DNA from: Halocaridina rubra
Taxonomy: Eukaryota > Arthropoda > Malacostraca > Decapoda > Atyidae
NCBI GenBank assembly: GCA_037179515.1
Contig: JAXCGZ010021050.1
Location: 1 to 64,000 of the forward strand
DNA length: 64,000 nt
Reading direction: 5' to 3'
This document shows, piece after piece, positions 10,800-25,987 of this stretch. Position 1 is the first letter of the stretch. Every line of letters begins with the position of its first letter. The translations under genes were made by a program, and so were the position numbers. The notes under the pieces are model-generated. The model searched no databases, was not told the DNA's origin, and was given only the letters and a program-made list of their open reading frames with translations.

Positions 10800-13375
10800 T
10801 TTTTAATGTGTGACACAGGGACAGGCAAGAAAATTACCCTCATCAGACCAGGATAAGAAGAAAACCTGAATACAAAGAAAAAGTAGAAGGTTACTGACTA
10901 GGCAGATATAAGGTAATGATACACAATAAGTAAAAACAGGATAAAAGAATAGTCGAAGTACTGAGGACCTGGAGATATGGCAGGATTTGGACCTGAGATT
11001 ACGTTAGATCCACTTTTTGAAGGAAGCTAAGTTATAAAAATAAAGAAAGACAGTAGGATGAAGAAAGTTCCAGAGTTTGGAGGTAGATGGGAAGAAGCAG
11101 TCACTGCACCGACCAATCCTGGAGCTACTTCTCGCCACACAGTACTTGTGAGATAAGCCTGCTTGGTGAGTGTTATGCAGCCTTGGCAGTGGGGGAGGGA
11201 TGAAGCTCGCTAATTAATCAGATCAATGATGGAAGTAGTAGTGATAGAAAAGAGAAAGGGATGATATCTTACAGTGAAGAAAAAGAGAATCCAGATTAAA
11301 GGTAAATGAAGGATCACTGATGAGTCTGACTACCTTAGATTCAACCCATTCAAGAAGATAATTACAAGGAGCGGCACCTCACATGTGCAAACAGTTCCAA
11401 GTATCTGTTAAGAGGAAAAGTAATGACAAAAACGAAACAGAACCCCAATTATTTGGATGAAGATTTCGAGATTTGGATTATGTGATTCCTCTAAGACAAA
11501 TAAGAGGATATCTGGATTCCTACTATGTTAATAGAATTAAGATGGTAAATTTCGTTAGTTATAAAGACTATAAGGATATCAGGAGGAGAAATAGATAAAG
11601 AGATAGCCAGAAAGTGTGTCTTGGAGGCATTAAATTTAACTAAATTTTGGGTGCCCTACTCTGATACCCTCTGCAAATCAGAGTTGAGAATAGAAGAAAG
11701 AGGGATATGAGACTGATTACTAGTAGCAGATGAGTGTTGTGCAGAGAAGGCAGAGGAAAAGTGAAGAGTATAATTGTCGGCAAAGGCATGAGAAGAGAGG
11801 AGGATGTGAACTGAAGAAAATTGTTAATGAAGAGAAGGAACAGAGTAGATGAAAAAACTGAGGCCTGTGGAGCACCACTGGTAACAGGGAATGGGCTAGA
11901 TATTGCACCGTTAACAACCACAGATATAAAACGGTCAGAGAGAAAACTGGAAATCAAAGAATATAGAGAAGAAGCAAAGTGATAAGCAGGGAGTTTGGCC
12001 AACAGAGCCTTGTGTTAGACTTTGTCAAAAGCCTTACAGATATGAAGGGCGACAACAAAGGATTTTCCATAGTTCTTTAGAGAAGATGACCATAAATGAG
12101 AAAGATAGGACAGGAGGTCACAAGTGGATATTGCCTTGTGGAAGCCATACTGGTGATCAGAAATGAGTGAGTTAGATTCAGGACGTTTCAAGAAGTGAGA
12201 ACTGAGAAAAGTTTTGAGAACTTTAGCAGTAGAAGAGGCAAGGGCAATAGGTCAGTAGTCTGAAGAAATGGATCGGTCACCCTTCTTAGAAACAGGTTGC
12301 ACTAGAGCTTGCTACTAAGATGAAGGATAGATACTGGTTGAGAAAATGAGGTAAAAATGACGGCAAAGCGTGGGAGCCAGTTCATCTACAAACTCCTTCA
12401 TAAACCATGCAGGGATACCATCAGGATTAGATGCTTTGTTCATCTTTAGCGAGTGAAGAACTTTATGAACTTTGCGTGTAGAAAGAATAAGGAAGGGCAT
12501 AGGATTAGAGAGGGGAAAAATATGAGGGACAGGTGCACTGGAATCATTTACGAAGGAGTTGGCAGAAAAATGAGAGCCAAAGAGAGTGGCTTTGCCAGTG
12601 AGAGAGCAAGCTATAGAACCACCAGAACAAATTAATGGTGGAAAGCTTGAATCACAGAAGTTTTTGGAGAGGTTTTTGGCTAAGAACCAGAGACATTTAT
12701 CAGTGGGTAAGGAGTTACGGTCATCAGCTTTCCTTCTTATTAAGGGAGCTTTTGACCTTCGAATCTGAGTAGTACGGTGAATCCTAGCTGTAATAAAAGC
12801 AGAGTGTCTTAAATCAGAAGGAGAGTCTTGGTACGACTGGTGTGCTAGTTCCCAGATATGAATTGCTATGGAGCAGGCACAATCGAAGCAAGGATTATGG
12901 GAAGAAAAAGTTTTTGTAGAGGAGGGGGATGAGTGCCTACATTTCCAAGGTTATGAGCTCATCAACTCTTAGGGCTACCTGATCAGGGTTGCGGGACCAA
13001 AAGCAGTAATCATCCCACGGGAAGTCAAAGAGGAAGTTACGCTCATAGTGCCAAAGGCAGCGTTGAGTAGGAGAAAGTGATGAAGGGGGAGAAAAATTTA
13101 AGTGATTGAGATTACAGAATGGTTAGATTTACCAAGAGAGGAAAACACAAAATATGAGTAGTTTGAAGGATTAGGTGTAAGAAATAGGTCAAGAGTATTG
13201 GCTGCATGTTCTTTTTGATCGGAAACACGAGTAGGATGTTTGATTATCTGCTCCAGATCATAAGTAATAGAGAAAACAAGGGCCTCACTCCCTCCTGTAA
13301 TACATTCAGTCGTAGTATTTCAAGTGGTGGCTGAAATCTTATTAGGTTAAATGATGTGTAGAACAGGAAAGTTCA
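10800..13375 (-). pseudogene. second LINE family (jockey/I-group-like), endonuclease end to 3' UTR
   Basis: A minus-strand non-LTR element with scattered frameshifts. In protein order I see the endonuclease end (EHAANTLDLFLT near 13190), then a linker with WDDYCFWSRNPD near 13010, then RT. RT shows KMNKASNPDGIPAWF (12400), QYGFHKAISTCDLL (12130), a motif A-like ALHICKAFDKV with its first aspartate replaced (12030), and FPVTSGAPQASVFSSTLF (11890). The 3' UTR ends near 10807 with GACACAGGGACAGGC. A partial copy of the same family lies at 47686-48702. It sits inside an older LINE of the opposite strand. Confidence 0.75.
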
Positions 13376-14990
13376 AGTTTTGATTTGTGGGGACTGTAAG
13401 TGTAGTGAAGTGTGCTGGGAATTTAAGTCAATATGCAATAGAGCCCAACATGTAGTAGATGAACAAAGTTTTTTAGATATCATAAATGATAGTTTTCCTT
13501 ACCGACATACACCAGAGTATACCCACAATTTGGACTGTGATAACAGTACCAGATAGGATTTAATTTTTTCCTAAAGCATTCATGATGTGGCAAAAGTTAT
13601 CATGCAGTCATTTTACTGTAGATAATAAGCACATTGTACAGCTGTGTGACAAAGAGAATTTCCTTTTGCAAAGGAATATATGAAGTTATGAAGAAAAAGC
13701 AGTCTGATATGAACTGGAGAGAGTTTTTTGAAGGAAAATATCCGATGATATGAACAAAACACTTGTAATTTGTGACTTTTTATAAGTCCTTGTACCAAGG
13801 GAGCAGTGTAAGAATAATAGACCCAACCAAAAATAGATCCCAGAGCAAGTGAAAAACAGAAGATAAAAAAAAGAGCAAGGAAAACAACTCAGAGAATGGA
13901 GTAGTGACAGGAGAGGAACAGATCTGCATGCATTGTAAGGAAGATGAAGGGGGAATTTATCAATAGCTTATTTCTGGAGGATATGCCAAATTTTGATAAG
14001 TTATATAATGCTTTATAGACTGAAATCATTAAATGATAACAAGGCCATGGGACCAGATGAGATTAACCCAAAATTGTTCCGTGAGTGCCAAAAGGAAGTA
14101 GTACTGCCAGTCACATTGACTGTATATTATTCAGTAAATACAGGTGTGATACCGACTCTCTGGAAAACTTCCAAAGTATGCTCAATCTATAAGAATGGTG
14201 ATAATTTGGTACCATTAAATTATAGGCCAGTATCATTGACATGTGTGATATATTAAATTTGTGAAATACTGATAAGGTCTAAGTTGTGGAAACATTTGGA
14301 AGAGAAATATTTTGTGAGTGACAAATAGCATGGTGTTAGACAAAGAAGAAGTACCCTGACCAACATCCTGGTTTAAATGGAGAATTTGATAGCAGCAGTG
14401 GACCAACAAATTCAGGTTGACTCAATTGAACTGTATGGGAGATTAGACACAGTACCCCATGCACGATTGTTAATCAAGTTAGAGGCTCTTTGTGTAGGTA
14501 GTTAACTTTTAAGGTGGATTAACGGCTATTTATCAGAGTACAATTTGTGGAAATCATAGTTCAGCCACAAAAGTTGGATATTACCTCCGGAGTGCCGTTG
14601 GGATCTGTACTTGGATCAGTCCTTTTTATGACATATATAACTGATTTGGCTAAGGAGCTGGACTGCCCTACTCTTATGTTTGCAGACAATGTGAAATATT
14701 TACACAGGTTAATGCTTTTGAGTGCATTCAAGCTATGCAGAGGGATCTGACGAGACTTGAAAATAGGAGTAAGAAATGGTTTGCTAGAATTTAATAGCAG
14801 AAAATATGCAACGATGCATATAGGACATAGAAATCTGGAATATATTCGTACTTATATTTTGAAGGGAGAGGAGTTCAATTCATCTGATGTAGAGAAAGAT
14901 CTTGGAGTGTTGATAAAATCAAATCTAAAAGCAGCCCAACATATTACAAGAATTACAGCCAAGGGTAATAGGTTATAGCACCCCAAGGGT
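13376..14990 (+). pseudogene. old CR1-like LINE, right part (endonuclease end and RT)
   Basis: Resumes the plus-strand relic. Endonuclease remnants ICGDCKCSEVCW and DEQSFLDIINDSF occur near 13385-13500. RT remnants follow: NDNKAMGPDEINPKLFRE (14030), PLNYRPVSLTCVIY (14213), SGVPLGSVLGSVLFMTYITDL (14590) and MFADNVKYL (14680), where the second catalytic aspartate of FADD reads N. There are numerous stops. The left part (9005-10330) ends in the endonuclease at about the point where this part begins. Confidence 0.7.
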
Positions 14991-16096
14991 TACTTGCATA
15001 CTATGAGAAGTGGATCCTCAATTTCTCTGACAAAATTCAACCTTTGGTAAATACAAAGACTTTCTCATTAAGTGGAACAGCATCAGCAGCATTTAATCAA
15101 ATGAATAAACAACTTATGGATTTTGGATGTTGCTCTGCAGTCTGTGGTTGAGAACGTTCCTTTTGTTGTGGAGTGTGATGCTTCGGAAGTTGCTATTTCA
15201 GCAGTCCTAAACCAAGGTGATTGCCATGTGGCGTTTATGTCTAGAACTCTCTAAGGAAGTGAATGGCATTACTTGGCAGTGAAAAAGGAGGCTTCAGCTA
15301 TTACTGAAGCTGTGCACAAATTGAACCATTTCTTAGCTAGCCAGTTTATTTCTTTGGTTACTGATCTGGGCTCTGTAGCTTGCAATATGCAATAGTGGAG
15401 GTTGGACCTAGCATCATTCAGTTACACTATGCAGTATCGTCCTGGTAAAAAGAATGTGGCCCCTGATACCTTGACCAGAGTATATTGCTATTCTGTTTCC
15501 TCTATGTCATATCTCATTGATACTCATGAAGGTCTTTGCCATCCTGGAGTCGCTTGACTTTTACATTTTGTGCGATCTAAACCTTCCTTTCTCATCAGAG
15601 GATGTAGAGAAGGCATGTGCTTTTTGTAAAGTCTGTGAACTACTAAAACTACAATTCCATCGTCCAGAATACCCATCTATAACTAGTAATAAATACATGC
15701 TTTCAGTTGTTGATGAATACTCTGGTTTTTCATTTGTAGTTTCATGTCCAAATAGGTATACAAGAACTGTGATCAAATCTCTTGAATCAGTTTCAGCCTG
15801 TGTGGAATCCCCAGTTTTATTCATTCATATCAAGGCACATCTTTCATGAAACTCATGGCTTGGGTAAACAACACTGGGAAATGGTATCACCAGCAGCTAG
15901 TCCTTATATCACTTTCTCTAATCATGCAAGACTAGTGGCTTTGAATTCTGCTTATGTCCCTGGGGTTTTGTCGAAAACTGTTGCAAAAGTCTCCCTCGAT
16001 GAAGTGAACTTAGATAGTTTTACTGATAGTGGTAGCTCTGAGAGTGTTATCCATTCTGATGTATTTAGATGTCAGTCCCTGAGTGACATATGTTAG
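14991..16096 (+). pseudogene. Ty3/Gypsy-like retrotransposon remnant (RNase H, integrase, then protease-like)
   Basis: On the plus strand near 15155-15480, VECDASEVAISAVLNQG, WHYLAVKKEASAITEA and YRPGKKNVAPDTLTR are typical of the Gypsy RNase H domain. From about 15530, LCHPGV and CAFCKVCELLKLQFHRPE give the H2C2 zinc-binding motif of integrase, and YMLSVVDEYSGFSFVVSCPN gives the start of the catalytic core with its first Asp. After about 15850 the frame changes to a segment ending LDSFTDSGSSESVIHSDVF, which resembles a retroviral-type aspartic protease active site (DSGSS). Protease should precede RT, so the remnant is rearranged. No LTRs seen. Confidence 0.65.
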
Positions 16097-18075
16097 TTTC
16101 ATGTTTTCACATATAATAATGTGTTTATTTGATCACTATGCATAATGCGACTCACTTGCTCGGCACCAAGCCAGAGCAACAGCAGACACACACACATGAT
16201 GACTGTATCTTACATTTAGGTAATTATAATTAATAAATCTACAATGAACCCTCTTGCGCACCATAAGTTTCAATAAGTTTTCTTTTACTTGCTCATTTGT
16301 GAAATCCTGTCTCTGGCCGGCAGTTTTTTAGCACGCCGAGATATCTTATTTTTCAACTCTTTTCCTTCCCCAAACCTACATTTATCATAATACATAGTAT
16401 ATCAATGACTTCGTTATTTGTTGTAGTTTTTTATGAATCAATAAAAAAGAGAAACAATATTTCATAGGACCATTTATGGACATGGAGTAAAGTACGCTTA
16501 AAGAGACATACAGCCTGAGTGATGAGTGAGGGAGATGGAAACTGCCTTTGTTTTATGCCTCGCCCTCAAAGCCATGTCAATGGAGAAGGTTGCTAATTAG
16601 TTAATTCAGGAGAGAGTGAGGACACATATGATCAACATAAAAATAACGCCATTTGCATGAATGTACAGTAACTATTTAAAAATAATATTTTTGTTCAAAT
16701 AAATGTCAATGGCATCACGGTGCACTTAGGCCCTAAAAATGTATAAACGCCATTGGTGTCACCAAGTGCAAGAGGGTTAATTTTATTCAAATTTCCGGCC
16801 GAGTTTCTCCTGCAGCTGTCTCCCACCATAAATAAGTGTTGGTACATAGCCAATGATGGTGAAGTAAGGGCAGAGTTAATCCTTCGCTGACAAGCTCTCA
16901 ATGAAAATTAATTACACCTCAGTGTGGAAGGATGTCTGCCATGCCTCAATGAAAAACTTTTGTACTGTCCCCTATGACTTCTAGTAGGTCACTGACTCCT
17001 TCTAAGTGCTCCAGGTGGTTAAAAAACTGACTCATGTATGGCAGATATTGATTTCCTCTTCACTACCACTAGAGGGGAATGGTGCACTAAGCTAAAATTA
17101 TAAATGTCCCAAATGTGGAACTTTTGCCATTTACCCTTGAGGGAATCGTCTAACAGATGTGACACATTCAGATATAGGCTAGTCATGTGCTTTTATGCCA
17201 ATATCTACTTTCCTTATTCATTATTCAGGCAGCGGAGTTATAACGACTCAGATAGTCAGCAACTCATTACCCATCAAGAATTAGATTCTCAATCAGAAGA
17301 CAAGGACGTGCCTCTTCCTACATGAAGTAATTCTATTTACTCTAATGGCAGCCCCTGTCGGAAATTTTTCATGACCTAACCCAACCCCCAAAAAAGTAAT
17401 ATGCAACTGATTTAGAAGTCAGATTTATTCAAAACATATCAAAACCCCTAGCAAAACATAAATGCCTCCAAAGGGAGACTGGTGTAATAAAAAAGAAATT
17501 TCCATGTCAACTTGTAAGCTGCAATTTACATTACTTGTCCTGCATCAATTGATTCCACTGCTAGCCACCAAAGTCAGAACTCATGTGAAAGTAAAATCTT
17601 TAATTAAAGGTCCTCAACCTTCTGTATACTTTAAATCATATGGAAAGAGAGAGAGAAAGCAACTAAAAATAATTCCCTTTATTTCACATAGAACAAAGTG
17701 TGTTTTGATAAATTATGAGTGGGTATAACATATTTTTTCTCTCAGGTGAACAGACATATAAAATTTGTAATATATGTGTTATTTATATTATATTTTTTGT
17801 GAAACACATAGAGAACATGGAGAACTTATAAATGAAGAGGTAATTGCTCGGGAAGCAGAAAAAGTGGCCGTTTGTATGAATGGTACATGCTTTTCGTCCA
17901 TTTTGTGAGATTTACGAGAAGCATCTGGTAGTATCAGAGGATAATTCAGTTCTCCCTCTTTTACAGCCTCTGTGGTCTCGTGGACTAAGCTTTGTTGCTC
18001 TAAGTTAGAGTTTGCAGATTCAATTCCTGACAATGAAGGGAGATTATGTGAAAACAAATAATAATAATAATAATA
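16097..18075. other. no recognisable gene
   Basis: About 2 kb without a motif I can name. Short open frames are not supported by codon character, splice sites or homology that I recognise. Confidence 0.5.
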
Positions 18076-18975
18076 CTCCCAACTTATGAACGAGTTAGGT
18101 TCCAGAAGTCTGTTCGTAAGTAGAATTGTTCATAAGTTGTCATTGGATAAAAAAAAAGTAATGTTCAGTACATACATAGGCAGTACTCTACAGTAATTAC
18201 ACAAAAAAAGATTAAGTACTATATAGAACATAACGTATACAGTATTGATGAATTGTAATATATTCATATGTTGATATTTTGTATGTAAAGTACTGTCTAT
18301 ATGTTCGTTAAGCACCAGAGAGGACTACAATTCATACACAAGGTTCCAGGACCCTTTGTTTCTGATATCCCTGTTGAAGAAAGTGATAAAGAGTCTTTTC
18401 CCAGAGTTAATAGCTCTTCTCCAAAAATGTCTTCAACAATGAAGTACATTTTGCCATGGAGTATGAGCTGAAGACACTTTTCTAGAAAAATTGTGTTCAG
18501 CAAAGATTGTTTTGTACTAGGTGTGCAACACTGATGCTTCACTAACATATGAAATATCCAGAGATTTCTTCTCTACCATTTAATTTTCATCAAACGTTGG
18601 AAAAGCACCAAGACATAGCAAGTACAGAACTTTCTTTGCTGAAGACACTTTTCTGAAAAGAGGTGTTTGGACCTCTCTGGAAGTGTAACTTCCTGGCTTT
18701 CGTCTCTGGAAGAAGAATCTCTCTTTCACACTCTTCAATGGGGATATATGGAGCAATGGATCCTGAAACCTTGTGTACTAATTACAGTCCTCTTTGATAC
18801 TTCTTAACTACTACTTAAATTATAAATCATGCAGTATTAATGAATTTTAATACAGTAATAACAATGTAATAATACAGTACAGTAATACATACATTATCCA
18901 TGAGTAGAAAATGGGTAGTTTTTTTCATATCTATGAATATTTGTAACTCGGTTATTCGTAGGTAGGGGAGCTTCT

Positions 18976-18976
<1 letters not shown>
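18076..18976. mobile_element. fold-back MITE, copy 1
   Basis: A 0.9-kb element ending in GGGGAGCTTCTGTA and starting with the complementary type of end (CTCCCAACTTATGAA). Its two halves are partly inverted copies of each other: around 18470-18540 and 18600-18680 the strings GAAGACACTTTTCT, CAAAGATTGTTTTGTACT and their complements recur. A second copy at 46443-47229 has the same ends and order, flanked by TA. This copy is wedged between TAA runs. No transposase. Confidence 0.65.
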
Positions 18977-18978
<2 letters not shown>

Positions 18979-19047
<69 letters not shown>

Positions 19048-19048
19048 T
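18979..19048. repeat. (TAA)n microsatellite
   Basis: About 70 bp of uninterrupted TAA units directly after the fold-back MITE. Confidence 0.95.
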
Positions 19049-20580
19049 TGAAATAATGAGAAAATGGTGAAAAAACAATAATTTTTACTTAAATTTGTTT
19101 GTTTTTTTTTTTTTTTAGTTTACTACACATAACGTAATTTATTAGTTTTTAATATTTTCAATTCGCATAAAGTCAAATTTGCATTATTTAAGTTAGTATA
19201 AATTTTGGGATGACTATATGTATGGTTTCATATTATCTATGGTTTTATGTCTCCATGGTGAGGTTACAGAACTTATCACCAGTGGATTAGGGGTGACAAA
19301 ACTTATGTATACATTGTATTTGGACACTAGCTTGAGTCCAAAAAAGAAACATTATTTAAATAAACGCTTTTGAACATTCTCTAAACGCATTGAAGAAGAA
19401 ATAGGTTTTAAAATTGCAAACTTATATGCCATTATGATAAAGAATACTGTGTAGGCTAGTAAAACACACCACTAGAAGGCATTGCTATAATTTAATTGTA
19501 AATAACAATCTAAGTACACGGAACAAAAATATACAATCTGGACATTATAGTACAGACGGCCAGTAACCACATTAATAAGTAAAAAAGAAAAAAAAAAGAA
19601 ATAAAGGAGATAATAGTTAGTTGCTTAAAAGCCTTAAACAACATACTTTTATAATGAGTAAAGAGACACATCTCACGAAACATTGCTGAAATTAGCAATC
19701 CTCTACTTCATATTGCCAAAAATAACAAAATATGTTAAGACAACCTTAGCAGAGTACTGTAATAAATACTATTCTCAAAATATTGCATAATTTAGAAATA
19801 AGTTTCAAATACATGTTGACATGATGAGAGGCAAGGTCAATAAATTATTAGATAAATACATAGTCAAGAAATGAAAGTTTCTTAAGGTCACGAGTGTTTA
19901 AAAGCATTCTTTCAATTACAAAGTAAATGTCCTCTTGTGAAAATAAATGATTAGTTAAAACAATAAATAATTATTACAGAGAGGACAAAATGAATAAGTT
20001 CTGTTCCCCATGCAACTGCATAAGGGGTGTAAAAGACGAAATGCCAATAAAACTTCAGAAGGAAAAATCACGGATGAAACTTGCCATCTCTTTCCCTTTC
20101 ATCTGCATTCCTTGATTCATACTGCCATGGACAAATTGAGTTTCCAGCAAGCACAACAAAGCTCTATCAAGCTTCCATGGAAGGTAATGAAGTTCTTTTA
20201 AATGCATTGCTAAAGACAAAAGATCTTAGCAGAAAATATGTTCAGATGATTAGCAAAGTTAAGGATTTTTTTTTTTTTTTTTTTACAAAAAATATGTACT
20301 GAGATTGAAGAGAGATTTTACTAAAAGTAAGTGAATTATAATGAATGAATTAGAAGTAACTGCTTTGGTGATGGAGGACAGAACTTCATTTACCTCTCCA
20401 TGTGACAGAACAAAGCCCTACTAAGCTCTGGTTCAATGACACTTAGGAGCAAGTCATCAGTATAAAACACGCGAAGTGACAGAATTTTTAGAGTAAGAAC
20501 ACTGGAGATATAAAACAAAACTTACCACATCTGGATAAGTATGTTATGGGACCCTTTAGTAAAGGGTCACCTAGAAATTA
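19049..20580. other. no recognisable gene
   Basis: AT-rich single-copy-like sequence with homopolymer A/T runs (for example T18 at 20267-20284). Nothing further recognised. Confidence 0.5.
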
Positions 20581-20584
20581 TTTT

Positions 20585-20640
20585 TAATAATAGTAATGAT
20601 AATAATAATAATAATAAAAATAATAATAATAATAATAAAT
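20585..20640. repeat. interrupted (TAA)n microsatellite
   Basis: TAA units with a few interruptions. Confidence 0.85.
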
Positions 20641-23646
<3,006 letters not shown>

Positions 23647-23666
23647 CATGATGATATTAAAATCAT

Positions 23667-23672
23667 TTTATT
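23667..23672 (-). terminator. poly(A) signal AATAAA
   Basis: A canonical AATAAA on the minus strand, 412 nt after the stop codon of the last exon. The 206-bp TA tract starts 25 nt further on, so cleavage probably occurs at or inside its edge. Confidence 0.65.
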
Positions 23673-24083
23673 AATTATGTATATAAATCAGCACAAGTCA
23701 AAATGTGTCCTACTTATTCCTTGATGTCTTATGAATGGCGAAGGTAGGGTTTTGCCTCGTGTCCTAGTGAGCATCTGCCAACACCCACATAACTTTCTTT
23801 TCCTTCTGTGTTTCAGCTTTGAAATTTTTGCAAGTAGAACATGTTGTTGTGGCTCTTGGAAACTTCTGCGCAATGCCTCATACTGCTGCTGTTGTGACTG
23901 GCAAAGCTCATGAGTACAGACAGTACAAGTATCTGGAGGAGGATGAGGAGGATTTGTGCGTAAAGGTGTAACTGATGCACACTGCAGTTGAGAGGCAGAT
24001 ATGGAGCAGCAGGCAGTTGGGTCAGGGAAGTCAGGGAGCCAGGTGCCGCCTCCTGCCATCGAGGACTAGGGCCGAGGTTCCTG
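23673..24083 (-). other. 3' UTR of the host gene
   Basis: Follows the stop at 24084-24086 and leads to the AATAAA. It contains a 123-codon open frame in another phase (24059-23688). That frame would need a different acceptor and does not agree with the phase left by the preceding GC-donor exon, so I read this stretch as untranslated. An alternative coding end cannot be excluded without RNA data. Confidence 0.6.
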
Positions 24084-24168
24084 TCAATCAGGTGACACAG
24101 TGCGTTGATGGTGTTGCCGTCTAAAAGAATCACTACTGTCTGCACTTAAAGGTCGATATCTTCGTAAC
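24084..24168 (-). CDS. host gene, last coding exon
   Basis: The acceptor is CTACTCTTCAG followed by G, a good polypyrimidine-AG site. The first base completes an Arg codon begun by the AG left at the end of the previous exon. The frame then reads LRRYRPLSADSSDSFRRQ and ends HHQRTVSPD before TGA. The tail is rich in Ser and Arg. The phase match supports both this acceptor and the unusual GC donor of the preceding intron. Confidence 0.75.
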
Positions 24169-24478
24169 CTGAAGAGTAGATATAAATAGCAAGTAATGCA
24201 TATTTTCTGACCATGGTATGAAATATAGCGCAATCATGTACTTTCACTTTCGAATTTTTACGCTAAATATAAAATCTGATAATAGTTAAAACAAAACAAA
24301 GAAATTTCAGCATGAAAGACCTATGAGACCAATAATTTCTTACCAAAAGATAAGTGGGACAAAACAGTAATTTTCATATTTTTTTTCTCACATACATTGT
24401 TCCTTTAACAAAGTAAAGTAATGTATTTTGGAAGTGCTTCAATTTAGAACTATATAAAACAATTTAAAGAGAACTTGC

Positions 24479-24661
24479 CTTGCAGCAACATCCCTAGCAG
24501 CAGAAGGAGGCTCTGAAGAAGGAGGACGTGGTTTACGAGGATGTGAGCTGTCTGATTCGCTCGAATCTTCATGCTGAGGCTTAAGAAGATATGACGGAAC
24601 TCCTCTGCCACTATCAAAGTAACGACCACCTGTCCCAGCCTCTATCATAGACACACGTTGT
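24479..24661 (-). CDS. host gene, penultimate coding exon (GC donor)
   Basis: The acceptor TTCACTGTAG precedes A, which completes an Arg codon with the AG left by the 1608-bp exon. The frame reads QRVSMIEAGTGGRYFDSGRG, then a Ser/Asp/Pro-rich stretch (EDSSESDSSHPRKPRPPSSE), and ends ARDVAA plus AG. The downstream boundary is AG|GCAAGT, the typical sequence of the minor GC-AG intron class. No GT donor of comparable quality is nearby, and only the GC site gives the phase that fits the last exon. Confidence 0.78.
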
Positions 24662-24758
24662 CTACAGTGAATAAAGAGTAAAAATTGCAAAATTTTATTT
24701 TTTATTTTTTAATAAGCATTAAAGGTAAAAGTTTCTACATCAAAGAAATATATAACTG

Positions 24759-24875
<117 letters not shown>

Positions 24876-25029
24876 TGTTACCCCACTGTATCGCGCTTCT
24901 TGGTTCGCGGTCTCACTCTATCGCGGTTTTTTTTTTGGATAAATTATTATTTTATTTTATGGGTATACGCAAAAATATTAAAATATTGAAATTTTTTTTT
25001 TTTCAGTATTTTCATTTTTTTTTTATTGA

Positions 25030-25770
25030 AATTTTTTTTTTCATTATTTAATTGATAAAAAAAAATTATTTCCCAGCCTACGAATAATAAAACAGTAAAA
25101 AAAATAGTAAAAAACATAAATTTAGATATACGTACGTACAGTATAACTCACAGTACAAGGGTACTGCATCATGCAAAACAGTGTCCGATAGCGTACAATG
25201 TATTGGGGTCACAGCTACGTGAGCTAGCATATATATTTATATTTCCAGTAGTTTCATGATTTTATTGATAAAAAAAAACGTATTTCTTAGCCTAAGAATA
25301 ATAAAACGGCAAAAAATAGTAAACAGTATTGCACCACGTAAAATACAATACCGGTATCAGTGTTTCGGAAAACGCAAAGGCTCTCACCTACGTGACCTAG
25401 TGAATATTAAAATTTTCATTATTTTATTGATAAAACAAGTATTTCCTGGCCTAAGAATAATAAAACAGTAAAAAATAATGAAAAAAAACATATAAAGTAC
25501 TAAAAGTACTTTTACCATGTAAAATACGATACCGCTATCAATGTTTCGGAAAACGAAAAGGCTCACCCACGTGACCTAGTGAATATTAAAATTTTCATTA
25601 TTTTATTGATAAAACAAGTATTTCCTAGCCTAAGAATAATAAAACAGTAAAAAATAATAAAAAAACATAAAGTACTAACAGTATTTCACCATGTAAAATA
25701 CGATACCGCTATCAACGTTTCGGAAACGAATAGGCTCTCACCTACGTGAGATAGTTCATGGAATGCTATT
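25030..25770 (+). repeat. 5' subterminal repeats of about 180 bp in the Tigger element
   Basis: About four degenerate copies. Each has a TTTTATTGATAAAA-type run, a CCTAAGAATAATAAAAC block, CCATGTAAAATACGATACCG and CACCTACGTGA. Spacing between the TTATTGATAA anchors at about 25262, 25424 and 25604 is 160-180 bp. A single related copy sits in the short derivative at 60020-60190, so the multiplication is specific to this element or to a subfamily. Confidence 0.7.
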
Positions 25771-25960
25771 GGCTGAAAGGTCGGGAGACAACGAATCACA
25801 GAGTTGTTTTTCAATATTTTCTGTATCATGGGGTCTGATTGGCTTTTTCATTGCAGTTTGCTTTTCCCTCCAATTTCCAATGTGCCACCTCACTCGCTCA
25901 GTCTAACTCTCGTGTGCGCCGTTCTCGTTGTGCTTACTAATACGTTTTGCTTGTGATTTT
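25755..25960 (+). promoter_or_regulatory. probable transposase promoter region
   Basis: Two inverted CCAAT boxes (CTATTGGCTG and CTGATTGGCT) lie upstream of the transposase start. The same arrangement is kept at 60195-60265 in the short Tigger derivative. No clear TATA box. Promoter function is inference from position and conservation. Confidence 0.45.
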
Positions 25961-25987
25961 TTTTACTCGCATATTAAAACCTTTGCA

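Noticed and set aside
23688..24059. 123-codon frame with CTVCTHELC at the end of the host gene
   Set aside because: Its phase does not follow from the preceding exon with the strong GC donor, while another acceptor at 24168 fits exactly and ends at TGA 24084. I place it in the 3' UTR, with some doubt.
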